Shown: piece by piece, positions 43,936 to 54,894 of the stretch | Layout of the letters: each line of letters opens with the position of its first letter | Numbering within the stretch: position 1 is the stretch's first letter | NCBI RefSeq assembly: GCF_026914185.1 | Contig: NC_070558.1 | Span: 7,573,501-7,637,500 of the forward strand | Direction: 5' to 3' | Origin: Puccinia triticina | Lineage: Eukaryota; Basidiomycota; Pucciniomycetes; Pucciniales; Pucciniaceae | DNA: 64,000 bases | Program-made: the position numbers and the translations under genes | The notes under the pieces: model-generated | What the model saw: the letters and a program-made list of their open reading frames with translations, nothing else | Databases searched by the model: none | Told to the model about the DNA's origin: nothing

Positions 43936-45681
43936 ATGCAATGGATCCACTTTTTCTTTCTTGGTTTTGCGGCCATCATTGCTCCGACTACCAGGGCAAC
44001 TGATCAGCTCGAGTATCCTGTCGGAAGACTTTTGGATCCCTCGACTGATTTGTCCCTGAAATTGAATTCAAACGATGATCCCACACATCCCAAACACGCA
44101 GCTGATGGATACATCAAGCCACAAGAATACGATCTCATGTCTCTTGGCGGATCAAGTGGACGTGGAAAACCCCTCAAAATCAACGAGGAAATCAAAGTGC
44201 ACTTTCCCGAAGACCCCGTCGGAGCTTCACTCCGAGATCACTCACATGGCTTCTTGGATTTGTCACTGGCTAATTCTCATTCCAGGGGTCTGATGGCCAG
44301 CAACATTCAGCTGGGAAAAAGAACCAGGCCACCAATGGCTGGATGGGGGAATTTGGATAGAACTGTGGCGACAAGACCAGGCGCTGAATCAGAATCAAAC
44401 CCCGATGGCTGGTTCCTCAAATCCTCGGAAAATGCGTTGACTCAATCAAGAATGGAGCCCCTCCGACCTGAAAGGGTTTCTAGCACAACTCAAGACTTGC
44501 TGTCTATGGTCGGGAAAGACCCCGAAACCTCTTCAGCTGCTCATCCCATTGTCTCTTTATTACCCCAGTCAGAAAGGCAGGCAGTCCGAAATACATTCAA
44601 TCTGAGAAACAATGCGCCGTTTGAAAAAAGTGCATCCTTTGAACAAATATCTCCCCAATTCACCAGAAGTTTTCCATACCATTCCTTCGCCAACGTCAAC
44701 CCACCTCATGGCATTCCAGTCGAATTCCCAACATCACAACACTTTGAATTGTCGAAAAATACACCAGTAAAAGTCGTAAGCAATTTGCAAAGAACAGGAT
44801 CAAGACATCGTGGAAACATACCGGCCGAAGAAGGCAAAAGCCCAAAGGATCGCCAGATAATTCTTTCTGGAGAAAGCCCAACAGCCAATCTTGGAAGATT
44901 GAAGATTGACATGTATATTTTCACGGTTGATGATGAGCTCCAGAATCCCCCACCTTGGATGCAGTCGATTGACATAGCACAACTAATCAGAAAACTGAAT
45001 CAACTCCCGAAAGCTCTTATCAACGGTGATTTATTGCAAGAAGAGCAGCTTGAAGGAATGGCTCTTAGTATTCTGACACAAAAGCATCATTTAAAGGTGT
45101 CAGCTGATATGATGACGCCCAAGATTGCGAAATTCGCGACTGTTGTGGATACCTGGCACAAATATTGGAAACAAGCAGCAAGACTTGATCTGCAGAGCTG
45201 GGATGATCATAGCAGCTATTTCTCGGGCCATCCCGTTGTGATCCCACTGTTCTTTGTTTATGTTGAGATCCTCATTAGCGTCCTGCCCGCCACGTCGAGC
45301 AGAAAGCCCGGCTCAGAAGAGGAGAGGATGCAGGGCTATCGCGAGGAGATGGCCAAGGCTCTGAACCTGCTCCGAGAATTCAAAAGCTACCTCGCCAACC
45401 CACGGGCATTCAGAGCAGTCCGAGAGATATGGAGGGAGAAGCGTGCAGTCACAGGCAGCATCGGCGGACGCAGAGTGGGAGAGGCTGCAGTCACATTGGC
45501 CTGGCACTTGCTCGAAATCTGGGTGGAAGCGGAACACCCGCAGCTTTGGCTGGACTTCAAAAATCAGTCTGAAGACAAACTGCACAAGTATCTGAAGAAG
45601 TTCTTCAACAACCTCTTCTTCTACGGAATCGAAGGTTTGACGAATCAAGCCCACAAGATCGTTGTAGGAGAGCATCTCTGA
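43936..45681 (+). CDS. Cysteine-free secreted protein of unknown function
   Basis: A single exon of 581 codons. I chose the ATG at 43936 because it begins a typical signal peptide (MQWIHFFFLGFAAIIAPTTR, cleavage likely after about residue 21); the frame is open a little further up but has no earlier ATG. The middle 300 residues are Ser/Pro/Asn-rich and probably disordered. The C-terminal 200 residues are helical and charged (MAKALNLLREFKSYLANPRA, WHLLEIWVEAEHPQLW). There is no cysteine anywhere in the protein, unusual for a long secreted fungal protein. No stop, frameshift or repeat interrupts it. I do not recognise the family. A host-interaction role is possible in a rust but is only inference. 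Confidence 0.8.
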   Translation: MQWIHFFFLGFAAIIAPTTRATDQLEYPVGRLLDPSTDLSLKLNSNDDPTHPKHAADGYIKPQEYDLMSLGGSSGRGKPLKINEEIKVHFPEDPVGASLRDHSHGFLDLSLANSHSRGLMASNIQLGKRTRPPMAGWGNLDRTVATRPGAESESNPDGWFLKSSENALTQSRMEPLRPERVSSTTQDLLSMVGKDPETSSAAHPIVSLLPQSERQAVRNTFNLRNNAPFEKSASFEQISPQFTRSFPYHSFANVNPPHGIPVEFPTSQHFELSKNTPVKVVSNLQRTGSRHRGNIPAEEGKSPKDRQIILSGESPTANLGRLKIDMYIFTVDDELQNPPPWMQSIDIAQLIRKLNQLPKALINGDLLQEEQLEGMALSILTQKHHLKVSADMMTPKIAKFATVVDTWHKYWKQAARLDLQSWDDHSSYFSGHPVVIPLFFVYVEILISVLPATSSRKPGSEEERMQGYREEMAKALNLLREFKSYLANPRAFRAVREIWREKRAVTGSIGGRRVGEAAVTLAWHLLEIWVEAEHPQLWLDFKNQSEDKLHKYLKKFFNNLFFYGIEGLTNQAHKIVVGEHL

Positions 45682-46262
45682 TTCCTCACGCAATCAACTT
45701 TTTCTTCTTTTTATATGAGTGTTTTTCTTATATACTTGGAAGGGTTCTTGGCCGCCGGGTTCTTCAGATTATGTGTTAAGCTCTTGTCCTCCTGACATTA
45801 AACTTGTTCCTATGTTGGCTACTCCGTCTGCGTATAATACAATCCTATTGTCTTTTTACAAATGCTTGGACGGATCTGCAATTTTTTGGAAATTTTGTTT
45901 CCATGAAAATATCATACAAGCCAGTTTTGGACCGAAGTTTTGTCTCCCAATGTAAGATCATCGGCCTGCATGGGATTTCCCATCATGCAGGATCTGACTC
46001 CTGCGGATTTTCAAGACAAATAACAAGCTTGAATTGACTTGTGCGGATTTTCACACCACAATCAAAGCCCATCAAATACCACACGATCACATGAGGCCCC
46101 ACGACCATGGCCCATTTGGCATTGCCCCATCCGCCCGCATCCTTCCATGCCGGCTCACACCAATATCGGTATTGTTATTCAACACCATTCTCGGCCCGTT
46201 TGCCTCCTCACCCCTCTCCAGCTCAACCCAATTCGATCGGTTCCAAACAATCAACACCAATC

Positions 46263-47850
46263 ATGACAGCCACGAATATGGATCAGTCAATTGACCCTCT
46301 CCTGGGCGGCGATGCTGCAGTCAATGATTCTCTCCCCACCTATACGCAAGTGATTACTGACCATCCCGCGGCTACTAAGAAGAAAACTCCCATCAAGAAA
46401 TCCGCCGGAGTCAGGAAGAAACGAAAAGTATCCGGCAAATCCATTAATAACTCAGACAACGCAAACGACGGCTCCGTGGCCAGTGACCACAAGGAAAATA
46501 GAGACGAGGTTGGCCTCTGATTTTTATTTCGAGCTTGATTGAGGGGTTATATCTGATGTTATACAATATGCATGCCATCCTGCTGACATTATAGATTCAG
46601 ATTGTCATTTGCGAGACCACTTTCAAATTCTACGTTTTGGACCAAGCTTTGAAAGGGAAAAAAATATGGGTGCCAATCAGCTCTGAACGATCTTTCGACA
46701 TTCCGATCACGGCTAGCCCAGCAGACCAGGCAACCAGCTATGCCGACTTTGTCACTCAACTCTTGGCTGAATGCAAAGCCGTCGAGGTAAACACCGGTCG
46801 GCTTGTCATCGAATCTTGGAAAAGTGAAAAGCCTGCGGTCACCTGGGCTGTCTCCATCCCTTGGGTGGCTGGTTTTGCAAAGGGCAAGCCATTCCTTGTT
46901 AATAATGAGGAGGCTTACAATAAGTGGATCGAGGCTCTTGTCGAAAACAAGAGTGATGCAACAACTCTATCCCTCAAAATGAAGAACCCGAACGCCGAAG
47001 CCAAACAAGCACACAATGCTCAGGTCCTAGCTAAAGAGGCCATACGTACCGAGGCGAAGAGGATGGTGATCGAGGCAAAGGAAGCGAAGCGTGCTGAGGA
47101 CCTGAAGTCGGGCAAGCGCAATCTGGAGGATGACAATGATGATGAGGTTGAGGATCTGCTTGATGATGACAACAAGACGGATTCAGATGCCGTGAAACTG
47201 ATGGTGCGGAAGCTGTACGCAACGCACCCAGCAAACACCCATTACGACCGAGGACTTCCCGTCTACGTCAACCCCGCCGATCCCTCTTTATTCATTCCCT
47301 TGACCCACGGAAATGCACAGATATGGGCAAAATTGTTGGTAAGCCACATGTTGATGTCTGCTTTGATCGATGGGCCAAACTCATCCTCATTCTTGCGCTC
47401 ATTTATTTGTCTCAGATACAATCCAAGAGAGGTGTTTCCCTCCAATCTCCACCCAAAGTTTTACGCTATGAATCAGTCTTGGCCAAACGAATCTCATCAA
47501 AAGCAAAGGCTCAAGCAATCGGCGGATCACAACCAAACTGTGGCGGGTGCTGCAGTTCATCACACCACCAGAATAAGTCACAGGCTCCGGTTAGCTCTGA
47601 CGGTCCTTGACCAGGCCCCAACGCTGGGATTCGTGAATATGTCGAGTTAATCGGTTTGCGGGAGGCGTCCAAGGTGATAGATATCCTTGTCGAGAACGAC
47701 ATGATAAACTATAAGCCGTTCAGGTCATCAAACTTGGATCGAGCGGAACTACGAGGACTCGGATTGACTATTGGGGTAGTTACTGAGCTTGCTGATAATG
47801 TGGGAAAGTTCGAAAGGCACCTCGCCCGCCAAGAAGCACAAGAAGAATGA
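46263..47850 (+). pseudogene. SAM-like family member D, one in-frame TGA
   Basis: Exons 46263-46508, 46601-47338 and 47416-47850 join in frame with GT-AG introns. The N-terminus is basic (KKKTPIKKSAGVRKKRKVSG). Exon 2 has the family block VTWAVSIPWVAGFAKGKPFL, a Lys/Ala/Glu-rich helical stretch, an acidic run (DDNDDEVEDLLDDDN) and VYVNPADPSLFIPLTHGNAQ. Exon 3 ends in the SAM-like domain: EYVELIGLREASKVIDILV, INYKPFRSSNLDRAELRGLG and LTIGVVTELADNV. A TGA at 47608-47610 lies in frame just before that domain. If it is read as a stop, the protein lacks the domain. It is the least damaged of the four copies. Function unknown. Confidence 0.65.
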
Positions 47851-48660
47851 AGATCTGATACAACGTCTTACTTTTGTCTTTTTCTTTCCCATCTCACTCC
47901 CCTGCGTGGGCTCTGTGCGCCCCTGCCTCATATTTATTTTATTTCCATGTTTTCTTTCCATGTTTTCTTGCATGTGTAACTCGCTTGCTTGCGCGTGACA
48001 CAATGCGACTTCAGACTGAACCTCATCAGCTTGAGAGCGTGCAACAGGGGACGAGCTTGAAATAGCCTGCTTCGGGACATTGCTTGCTTCGTCGCTGATC
48101 TCAATTGCTGGGGCCACTGAGCTTGTGCTGCATTTAGTCTAGTCTTTTTACAAGACGGTGGAGACTTCCTGGTCAAAGTCGTTTGAGACATCAATTTCCT
48201 GGTCGAAGACGATGGTGACAGAAACCTGCCGGGAGCAGGATTATTGGCTTGAGTCCCTGACTCTACGGGTTGGCTTCTGGAGACCAGATCAACCGCCGCA
48301 CCCATTTCGGAATACAAATCAAGACGCAAGATTTGTAATCTTGCTTCTAGTCGAGTCGAGTGGCAATTCCACTCAACTCAGAATTGGCGGCGATTGATTG
48401 CGCACACAGAGAGACAGAAGAGAGAAACAAACAGGCCACTGGTCTAACCCCAAGGAGAACAAACAGGCCACTAAACTAAGACCAAGACAGGACACAAACT
48501 GTATAACCGAGAACCTAAACAGCTGAGAGAACCGGAGGGTTGGTGGACGCTACAGCAATGGGACAGAGACGACAGCCAGAAGGCGCTTGATCAACAGTAT
48601 GTCGCGAATTTAAATACTAATGTAATAGGTGTAGACCGAGCCACTACGAGTAGTAATTAA
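47851..48660. other. No recognisable gene
   Basis: Intergenic between copies D and C. Short overlapping frames occur on both strands (47749-48329) without motifs. AGTCGAGTGGCAATTCCACT CAACT at about 48353 (split) is a short palindrome. Confidence 0.4.
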
Positions 48661-49942
48661 CTATTTTCCAAGACTAAGCGCTTGGTTACGCTCCATGTCA
48701 TCAACATACTCCTCTAATCTGGGCACGCCTTCCCAGAGTGAGCGTGCGGCGCCGATGGAGAAACCAAGAGCCATCAGATCGTCCTCGTCAGAGCTCCGGA
48801 AGAACGTCCAGTGCGTGATATGATGTTTCTTGAGGATTTCGCGAGTTTCTGTGTCCTTCGCATCAATGTGGGCAACCCACAGGTAAGTCTCCATGTTGAT
48901 TTGTTCCACGGAACGGCGCACGGGACCCATCGGGACTCTGAGGTTTTTGACGGGGCATTTCAAATTGGTTTCCTCCTCGAGATGATTGGGAGCGGGATTT
49001 TCCTCGGGAAGAAAGAGGCGTTTTGGAAGGTCAACGAATTCGATGTCGCTACTATTGTCGGTGGGGGTGTGCACATAGTTTTGTGGATGCTTGGCAACAT
49101 GTCCTTTGCTGGGATCATTTGACTCGTTATTGGTGCTCGCCAACTCGTCCATGTCCCAACTATCCCGGGAATTGGCCACAGAGGCAAGGCACCTCTTATA
49201 GGTTTCGGTCAGCAAGATTCTTGGGCCGCCGGTGATGACAATGTTGTGGGCATCTTCCAACAAAGTCCATGCATACTACCATTGTAGGTTAAACATTGAA
49301 ATTGTTAGTATTCTTGATTGGCAAAGATCTCATCGATCAAGAGATAGCTAGCTCACCTTCAAAACAGATGGTTCCTCGCGCGGGTCCTTCATAATCAAAC
49401 GAAACTTGACATCCGCGGGGTATGCCTTGTAAGCTGCCGCACCAAAGCCCAAAAAGTCCAGGTGGCCTTGGAGCAGAAATCCGTGTGGGGGTCCGTACTT
49501 TGGGTGGCCGGAAATTGACCCAAACCAGCTGATCTCCTTTCCTTGGTTTGCCTTTTGCATAGCAGGGAGGAGAGCCAAGCACTTTTGAGATGAAAAAGCC
49601 AAAGCACCATCGTGGAATTCCTTCCAGTGCATCGATTGGATATGAGCTGACCAGGGTAAAGTCCACGCCTTGGAAGAAACTTTGGTCCACTCGAGAGCGG
49701 TATCAATATCCTGTGGACCGGCTGGGTGCTCATCCTTCAAGAATGGAAGGCAGCAAATATTAAAATCTGGTCCGCTAAATAAGGGGCTTATTATTTAGTG
49801 GACGAACCGGGATCTCATTCCTCAAGAACAAAAGACAGCGAATGTCAATAGGTACCATACGGCTAGGGAAAGTGGTGTCGGAATTGGCATCGGCATTTTG
49901 GGTTTCTTCACAGAGGATGTAATCTGGATGGCTGGGGTACAT
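48661..49942 (-). pseudogene. SAM-like family member C, hairpin insertion near its start
   Basis: The start ATG at 49942 opens a frame (MYPSHPDYILCEE) that meets stops at about 49780-49730, inside an inserted 34-bp hairpin (49770-49803) flanked by a diverged direct repeat. From 49740 the reading is clean: LEWTKVSSKAWTLPWSAHI, KEISWFGSISGHPKYG, LDFLGFGAAAYKAYPAD, a GT-AG intron (49356-49276), then TLLEDAHNIVITGG and the complete SAM-like C-terminus (METYLWVAHIDAKDTETREI, THWTFFRSSDEDDLMALGFS, GVPRLEEYVDD). It shares the N-terminal half with copy A and the C-terminal domain with B and D. Confidence 0.65.
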
Positions 49943-50643
49943 GATGCTTTGAGAGGAGATTGATGAGTTATTTGTTGGTGTGCTACTGATTGATTGGTGG
50001 ATAACGGATCAGATCAGGCTGGCTAGTAGGTGTTGTATCCAACCTCACACTATAAATAAATATTCCAAACGGAGGCAAAGAAGTAACATTTGCCCCAACC
50101 TCACACTCGGATCATAGGGCGACTCGACTCGCCCGGTTACTAGCCGCCGTGGGTCAGGGAATTGGCCTTGGGCATCTCAATGAATGCCCAAGTGTCAGGT
50201 GACGACTGTCATGTCAATCGTATGTGCTGCGCAGATTAAGATTGTGTGCTTGTTGGTTAGAACTGCCCACGGTGTAGTCATCCCGTGATGGCCCACAAAT
50301 TCAGTGGGCCACATTGTTGATTTGATACCGATACCCCTGCCCAAAAGCTTAACCCATTTGTTAAGCGTTGGGAGTGGGATAATCTGCAGAGCCAGGTGCA
50401 AACCACTCCCGGCGGTAGATTTGGCAGGTCCCCATTGGACTCTGTCTCTCTCTAAGGCGGGGAGGGGGCGGCAACCGCTGACACATGAGCACACCCAAAA
50501 CACGTTGACTTCTCACCGATGGTTGGTTGGAAGTCCGAAAAATGATAAAGGTGCACCGTGTATAGATTTATTTAATTCAACCGCAGCGGGAAAATAGGAA
50601 AGAAATACAAGGGAACAACCCAAGCAGTGCATCTTTAGGATTA
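49943..50643. other. No recognisable gene
   Basis: Upstream of copy C and downstream of the transposase. TTGGGCATCTCAATGAATGCCCAA at about 50169-50192 is a short hairpin (TTGGGCAT ... ATGCCCAA). The frame 50503-50195 (minus) has no motif. Confidence 0.4.
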
Positions 50644-51822
50644 TTAGTCTTCTTCCTCAGGCACCGAGTACCCACAATGCCTGAAATGATTGTAGCACAA
50701 CTCAGGGGTTATCACAGATTCAACAGTCAGGCGAATATCCCACTCCGGATCTAAACTATCCATCAGTATCTTTGAGCGGCAAAGTCTGTACTTGAGGGCT
50801 GAGAAGCAGAGCTCAATTGGATTGAGCTCTGGGGTATAGGTTGGGAGATACTTGATCATGATGCCAGCGTCTATGCAAATTTGTTCCACTCGACTCCCCT
50901 TGTGGATCTTGGCGTTGTCGCAAACAAGAATGGAGTTGGGGCCCGGATACGGATTCATCCGAGGAATCTAGCGTCAGCCAGAGCCCAAGAAACAGTTAGA
51001 TTAGTGATGATCCATTGGATATCTGGGGAGCTCTGACAGGCGAGTACGTACCAAGTCCCACTCCAGGAAATCTTCCCACTTTTTAGCGTTGAATGTGTTA
51101 TTGGTGAGGGCCAACGCAATCACACCGGAGATACTAATCGCAGGTAACACACTAATGCGCTCGGGATTTTGGTTGACAATGTATTGAGCCGAGGGAGTGC
51201 CTTTGGGTGAGCGGGCAAAGGTACGCAGCAAATCACGATCGCATATAGCTGTTTCGTTTAAGGAGAGGAGAGCCCCATGTGTCACCCTTTTTGTTTGTCT
51301 TCCCTGGAATTGCACCACTTGATTAAGTGGAAAGTATATAAGACCCACCCGAGAAAACCAAGAATTCGGCGGGAACAAATCGCATATGCTCAATGTATAG
51401 ACATTTTGCAACAATGCATTTGCGTATGTTGACCGTACTTGGCTTCTTGAGGGTTATAGAAAGCTTCAAAACAAGATTTTGGTGAATTGCCTCGATAGAG
51501 AGAAGCGGTGCCTCATCGTGATAATCATACAAACGCTCGCGTATCTCGTCCAAGAAGAGGCTCGGTTCGTCTTCAACCAGCTTAATCATGAATTGGATAT
51601 CTTCACTCGTGAGGAGGCCCGGCCGACCTAGTCGTTCATAATCGGTCGGATTCCTAATGACACAGCGGGTCTGCTGGAACAATTCCAACCAGCGGCTGAA
51701 TGATTGTCTTGAAATCAACTCTCCAAGAGCGTTGCAAATGAAGTCGGCCGAGTGACCTTGGATAACCATGCGAATTGCTGCAACCTTGATCGCTGGAGAA
51801 TAACAAACAAAGACCATCCTTC
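50644..51822 (-). pseudogene. DDE_3 (Tc1/IS630-type) transposase, second copy
   Basis: The start is ATG 51822 (MVFVCYSPAIKVAAIRM). Helix-turn-helix-like N-terminus, QSFSRWLELF, and a linker YERLGRPGLLTSEDIQFMI. The first exon ends near 51352, an intron follows, and the catalytic exon gives ETAICDRDLLRTFARS. After a second intron (about 51050-50970) come ILVCDNAKIH (second Asp), TYTPELNPIELCFSALK (Glu) and an acidic end. The first catalytic Asp codon should be split by the intron as in the 16-kb copy, but the acceptor here reads AA instead of AG (CTTAA before ACGAA). Unspliced, the codon gives Asn. This copy is better preserved than that at 15967 but probably inactive. Confidence 0.75.
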
Positions 51823-52469
51823 CTAGACATAAAGGCCATTCATTCAAGTTAGCTCAGCTGCAAAACGGGGGGCGGAAAACGATGAGGAAAAGTAACTTTG
51901 ATGGATGGGCTCGAAATGACCCAGGGCCGGAAACTTGGTGAGCGGTGGTGCAATTGGTGTGATCGGGAAAGGACGAGGCAATGTGGGGGGAAAGTTGGAT
52001 GTGATGGCCGTGGCTGGACCCTGTAGGAGGCAGGGGCTGAATTTCCCAGATATCGAGAGAGCTGGGCTGTGTAAATCCTGCAGATCCATTACGTTTCGGA
52101 TCTTCGGAGTTCAGAACTAGCTCACCGAGAGGTGGGAACGTAAGGAATGCCAGAGAGAAAAAAAAAGAGTCAGAAACTGGGATAATACCGGTGTCTCCTT
52201 TGCTTGGTAAGTGCATAACCGGTGCACAAAGGATTAAAAAAAAACCCATTTGTCCAAGCATTTGTAAAAATACAATATGTAGAAATTTTTCAGCTGTGAG
52301 TTCCTGCCCCCCCGGGGTCTGTTTCGGTGGGCTGATACTCTTCTGAGGGAGGTCTCCACTCCAGCCAACTTCCTAGTCTTAACTCACCCTGGAAGTGGTA
52401 AGCACTTTTCCATCCAACTTCCGAGGAAAACGAACGACTGACAACCGCATCGCTTTCCAGCCGAGCCTC
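51823..52469. other. Upstream/intergenic region
   Basis: Between the divergent transposase and the membrane-protein gene. It must contain the promoter of the latter; I see no clear element. A Pro/Ser-rich minus frame (52261-51854) has no motif. Confidence 0.4.
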
Positions 52470-54518
52470 ATGGCCACCGCATCCTCGGCGAACCCGCTGC
52501 TCGAGTACCAGCCCGCGTACACCTACTCGATGCCCACCCAGCTGCTCATCCTCGGAATCGTCCTCACCCTGCTCACCGTCCTGCTGCTCCACCTGCTCTT
52601 CACCGCAAAGTACCACTACCCGCTCGCCCCATGCAACTTCATCCTGCTCTTTGCCGCCGTCATCCTCACCCATCTCTCAACCATCATCCTCGTCATCCTC
52701 ACCAACATCCACCTCTTCAACCGCTCCCGCTACTGGCCCTTCATGTTCGACTACATCGAAGTCACCATGCCCATGACCGACTGGAACCTCGTCCCCCTCG
52801 CTGGCTGGTACATCATGCAGGGCGCCGTCACCTTCCTGGCTCATGTGAGTGCCCCATTCTCTTGATCTTTTCGCTCTGTAAGCCATCCCTCCTTTCTTCC
52901 TCTTCTTCTTCTTCTCCTTACCCAGCACATACAACCCTGAAATACTCCTCCATATTTCTATTTATTTATCTTTTTTTTTTTTTTGCGTTTTGCGTTTTGC
53001 TGCCCCCCACAGGCTACTCACATCCAATTCTTGACCCTTCTCTTCCCATCAACTCTAGAGCGAAGACTCATCCTGGCCTTCCTCGGCCCACTCTGCGTCT
53101 TTGCCTCCGTCCTCTTCTTCACCCATTTCCTCTCTGATCCGAACTACCAAGACCTGGGGGATGCGATCCGGAACACAGCCACATCCACGCTCTCGCTGCT
53201 CTACACCTTCGGCCTGCTGATCTGGGGATACGTGGTCAACCGCAAGCGGGCCTGGGAGTTCGAGGGCGGCACCTTCGGCTTCGGGGCCATGTCCATCAGC
53301 CTCGCCCTCGTAGGCACCGCTGCCAACTTCATCGAGGTCCGCGAGGACCGGCTCAAGTGGCTGCCCTGGCTAGTCAACACCGTCCTCCTCTGGCAGTCCT
53401 GGGCTGGCTTCTGGTGGTGGGTAGGCGCTGGGATGTGGTCGGGCGAGGTGCAGGATATCGAACGACGAGAAGACAAGAAGCGACGCAGGGAAGAGAAACG
53501 GCAGCGGAAACGATCCAAGATGTTCAACCTGATCTCCAACCTCACCCAATCCTCCCGCGACCTTGCATCCACCTCTGCCTTCAGCCCCACTCTCCACCAT
53601 CATCACGACTCGTCTGCCCAATCAATCAACCTGGTCAGATCCCCCTCCTCGAGACTCGGCTCAGCAACCGGCGCCTCGCGGGCATCGACCATCCTGCGCC
53701 GATTCCCATCCTCGTCGCGGCAGGAGGAGGACCCGGGCCGGTCGATCGAGCTGGACGTCCTCAGTCCCCGGTCGAGCAACCGAGCCTGCGGCGAGCGGGA
53801 CATGGCCGAGGCCCATCTCAGATCCCACGCCACAGAGGCCTCCTCCTCAACCAACGACACACCCACCACGGGGAGAGAGCGGCGCGGGATGTTCTCGTTC
53901 ATCCGCCAGCCCGGCTTCCTGCGCCACTGGCTCGGCACCCTCAGCCAGGCGCACAACGAGGCCGCCAAGCAACAGGCCCGGACGGCCGGCGTAGACCAAG
54001 TCAAGCGCTTCGGCATCCGCGCCATGACCCAGAAAGTCATCCAAGAACGGACCACCCAACAGCAACAGCACCGCTCGCCCGTCCACAGTCCGAGCTCCCT
54101 ATCCATCGACCCCCGTCGTTCTCGGCAGCCGCCCCAACGAGGACGACGGGCGACTGCCGAGTCGGATTCGGACTGGGTCAGCGACGACGAGCCCGCCTCC
54201 ACTCTGCACCATCGCCCTCTAAGCGGGCCCTCGACCACCCCCTCCTACCCGCTCTCCCCCGCCCTCCACCACTATCCGGCCCAGCCCCAATACCAAAGCC
54301 TCCCCAAATCCTCGCCCCACTGTCTCCCCTCCCACACCCTCAACCTCGGCCTCCGTCTCGAAGACCAGCCCCTCCCCGCCCTCCCCGCCCCCTCCTCCGC
54401 GAACGACCCCCGCCAGCGCCACCTCCCCGACCCCGCTGACGACCATCGTCCCCCTCGTAGCTGGAAACGGCCCCTCGTCAAGGCGGCCAGACTCAGAGAC
54501 GTCACAAGATACGATTGA
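52470..54518 (+). CDS. Conserved-looking seven-helix membrane protein with long cytoplasmic tail
   Basis: Two exons, 52470-52844 and 53013-54518, with GT-AG ends and phase 0; 626 residues. Hydrophobic helices at about 24-46, 56-79, 105-125, 143-164, 182-200, 214-232 and 243-266. Notable motifs: GWYIMQGAVTFLAHATHIQF across the splice, NTATSTLSLLYTFGLLIWGY, WEFEGGTFGFGAM and LLWQSWAGFWWWVGAGMW. A strongly basic stretch (EDKKRRREEKRQRKRSK) follows the last helix, then about 350 Ser/Pro/Arg-rich, probably disordered residues. Codon use is GC-rich like the MAPKKK gene, unlike the transposon region. It reminds me of an uncharacterised fungal vacuolar/endomembrane family, but I cannot name it. No lesion is seen. 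Confidence 0.85.
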
Positions 54519-54894
54519 CCCCGCTCTCCTCACATCCATCCTCCCACAAAACCCAAAACGGCGATCGGCCCGCACGTCTCTCCCACCGCGAGCTAGTCCT
54601 CATCATATCCATGTACTCCTTTCCCCCCAAGATCTCCTTCTTGTCTACCACACTTATCCCCCGCCTTCCACACATGTAACCCCCAGCTGTCCGCTTTCTT
54701 CTTTTAGGGCTCTCTTCGGCTTTCCGTCTCTCTATTTCCTTCCTCCTTGCTTATTCTCTCTAGGGTTTTTCTTGTCACTGCATCATACACACACACATAC
54801 ATATATGACATACACTTAGGCGCTCCACTCCATTAGCCCCACTCACAGTGGCAAAAACCAGGCCTGATCTCCTCATGATGCGTCCCATAATAAA
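54519..54894. other. 3' flank of the membrane-protein gene
   Basis: Pyrimidine-rich downstream sequence with a short (CA)n at 54785-54798. No further gene. Confidence 0.4.

Noticed and set aside
46034..46520. Three overlapping frames upstream of SAM-like copy D
   Set aside because: Only the frame from ATG 46263 continues through a proper intron into the family homology.
53357..54439. A 360-codon Pro/Arg-rich frame
   Set aside because: It is the shifted frame of the GC-rich membrane-protein exon 2 and has no independent support.
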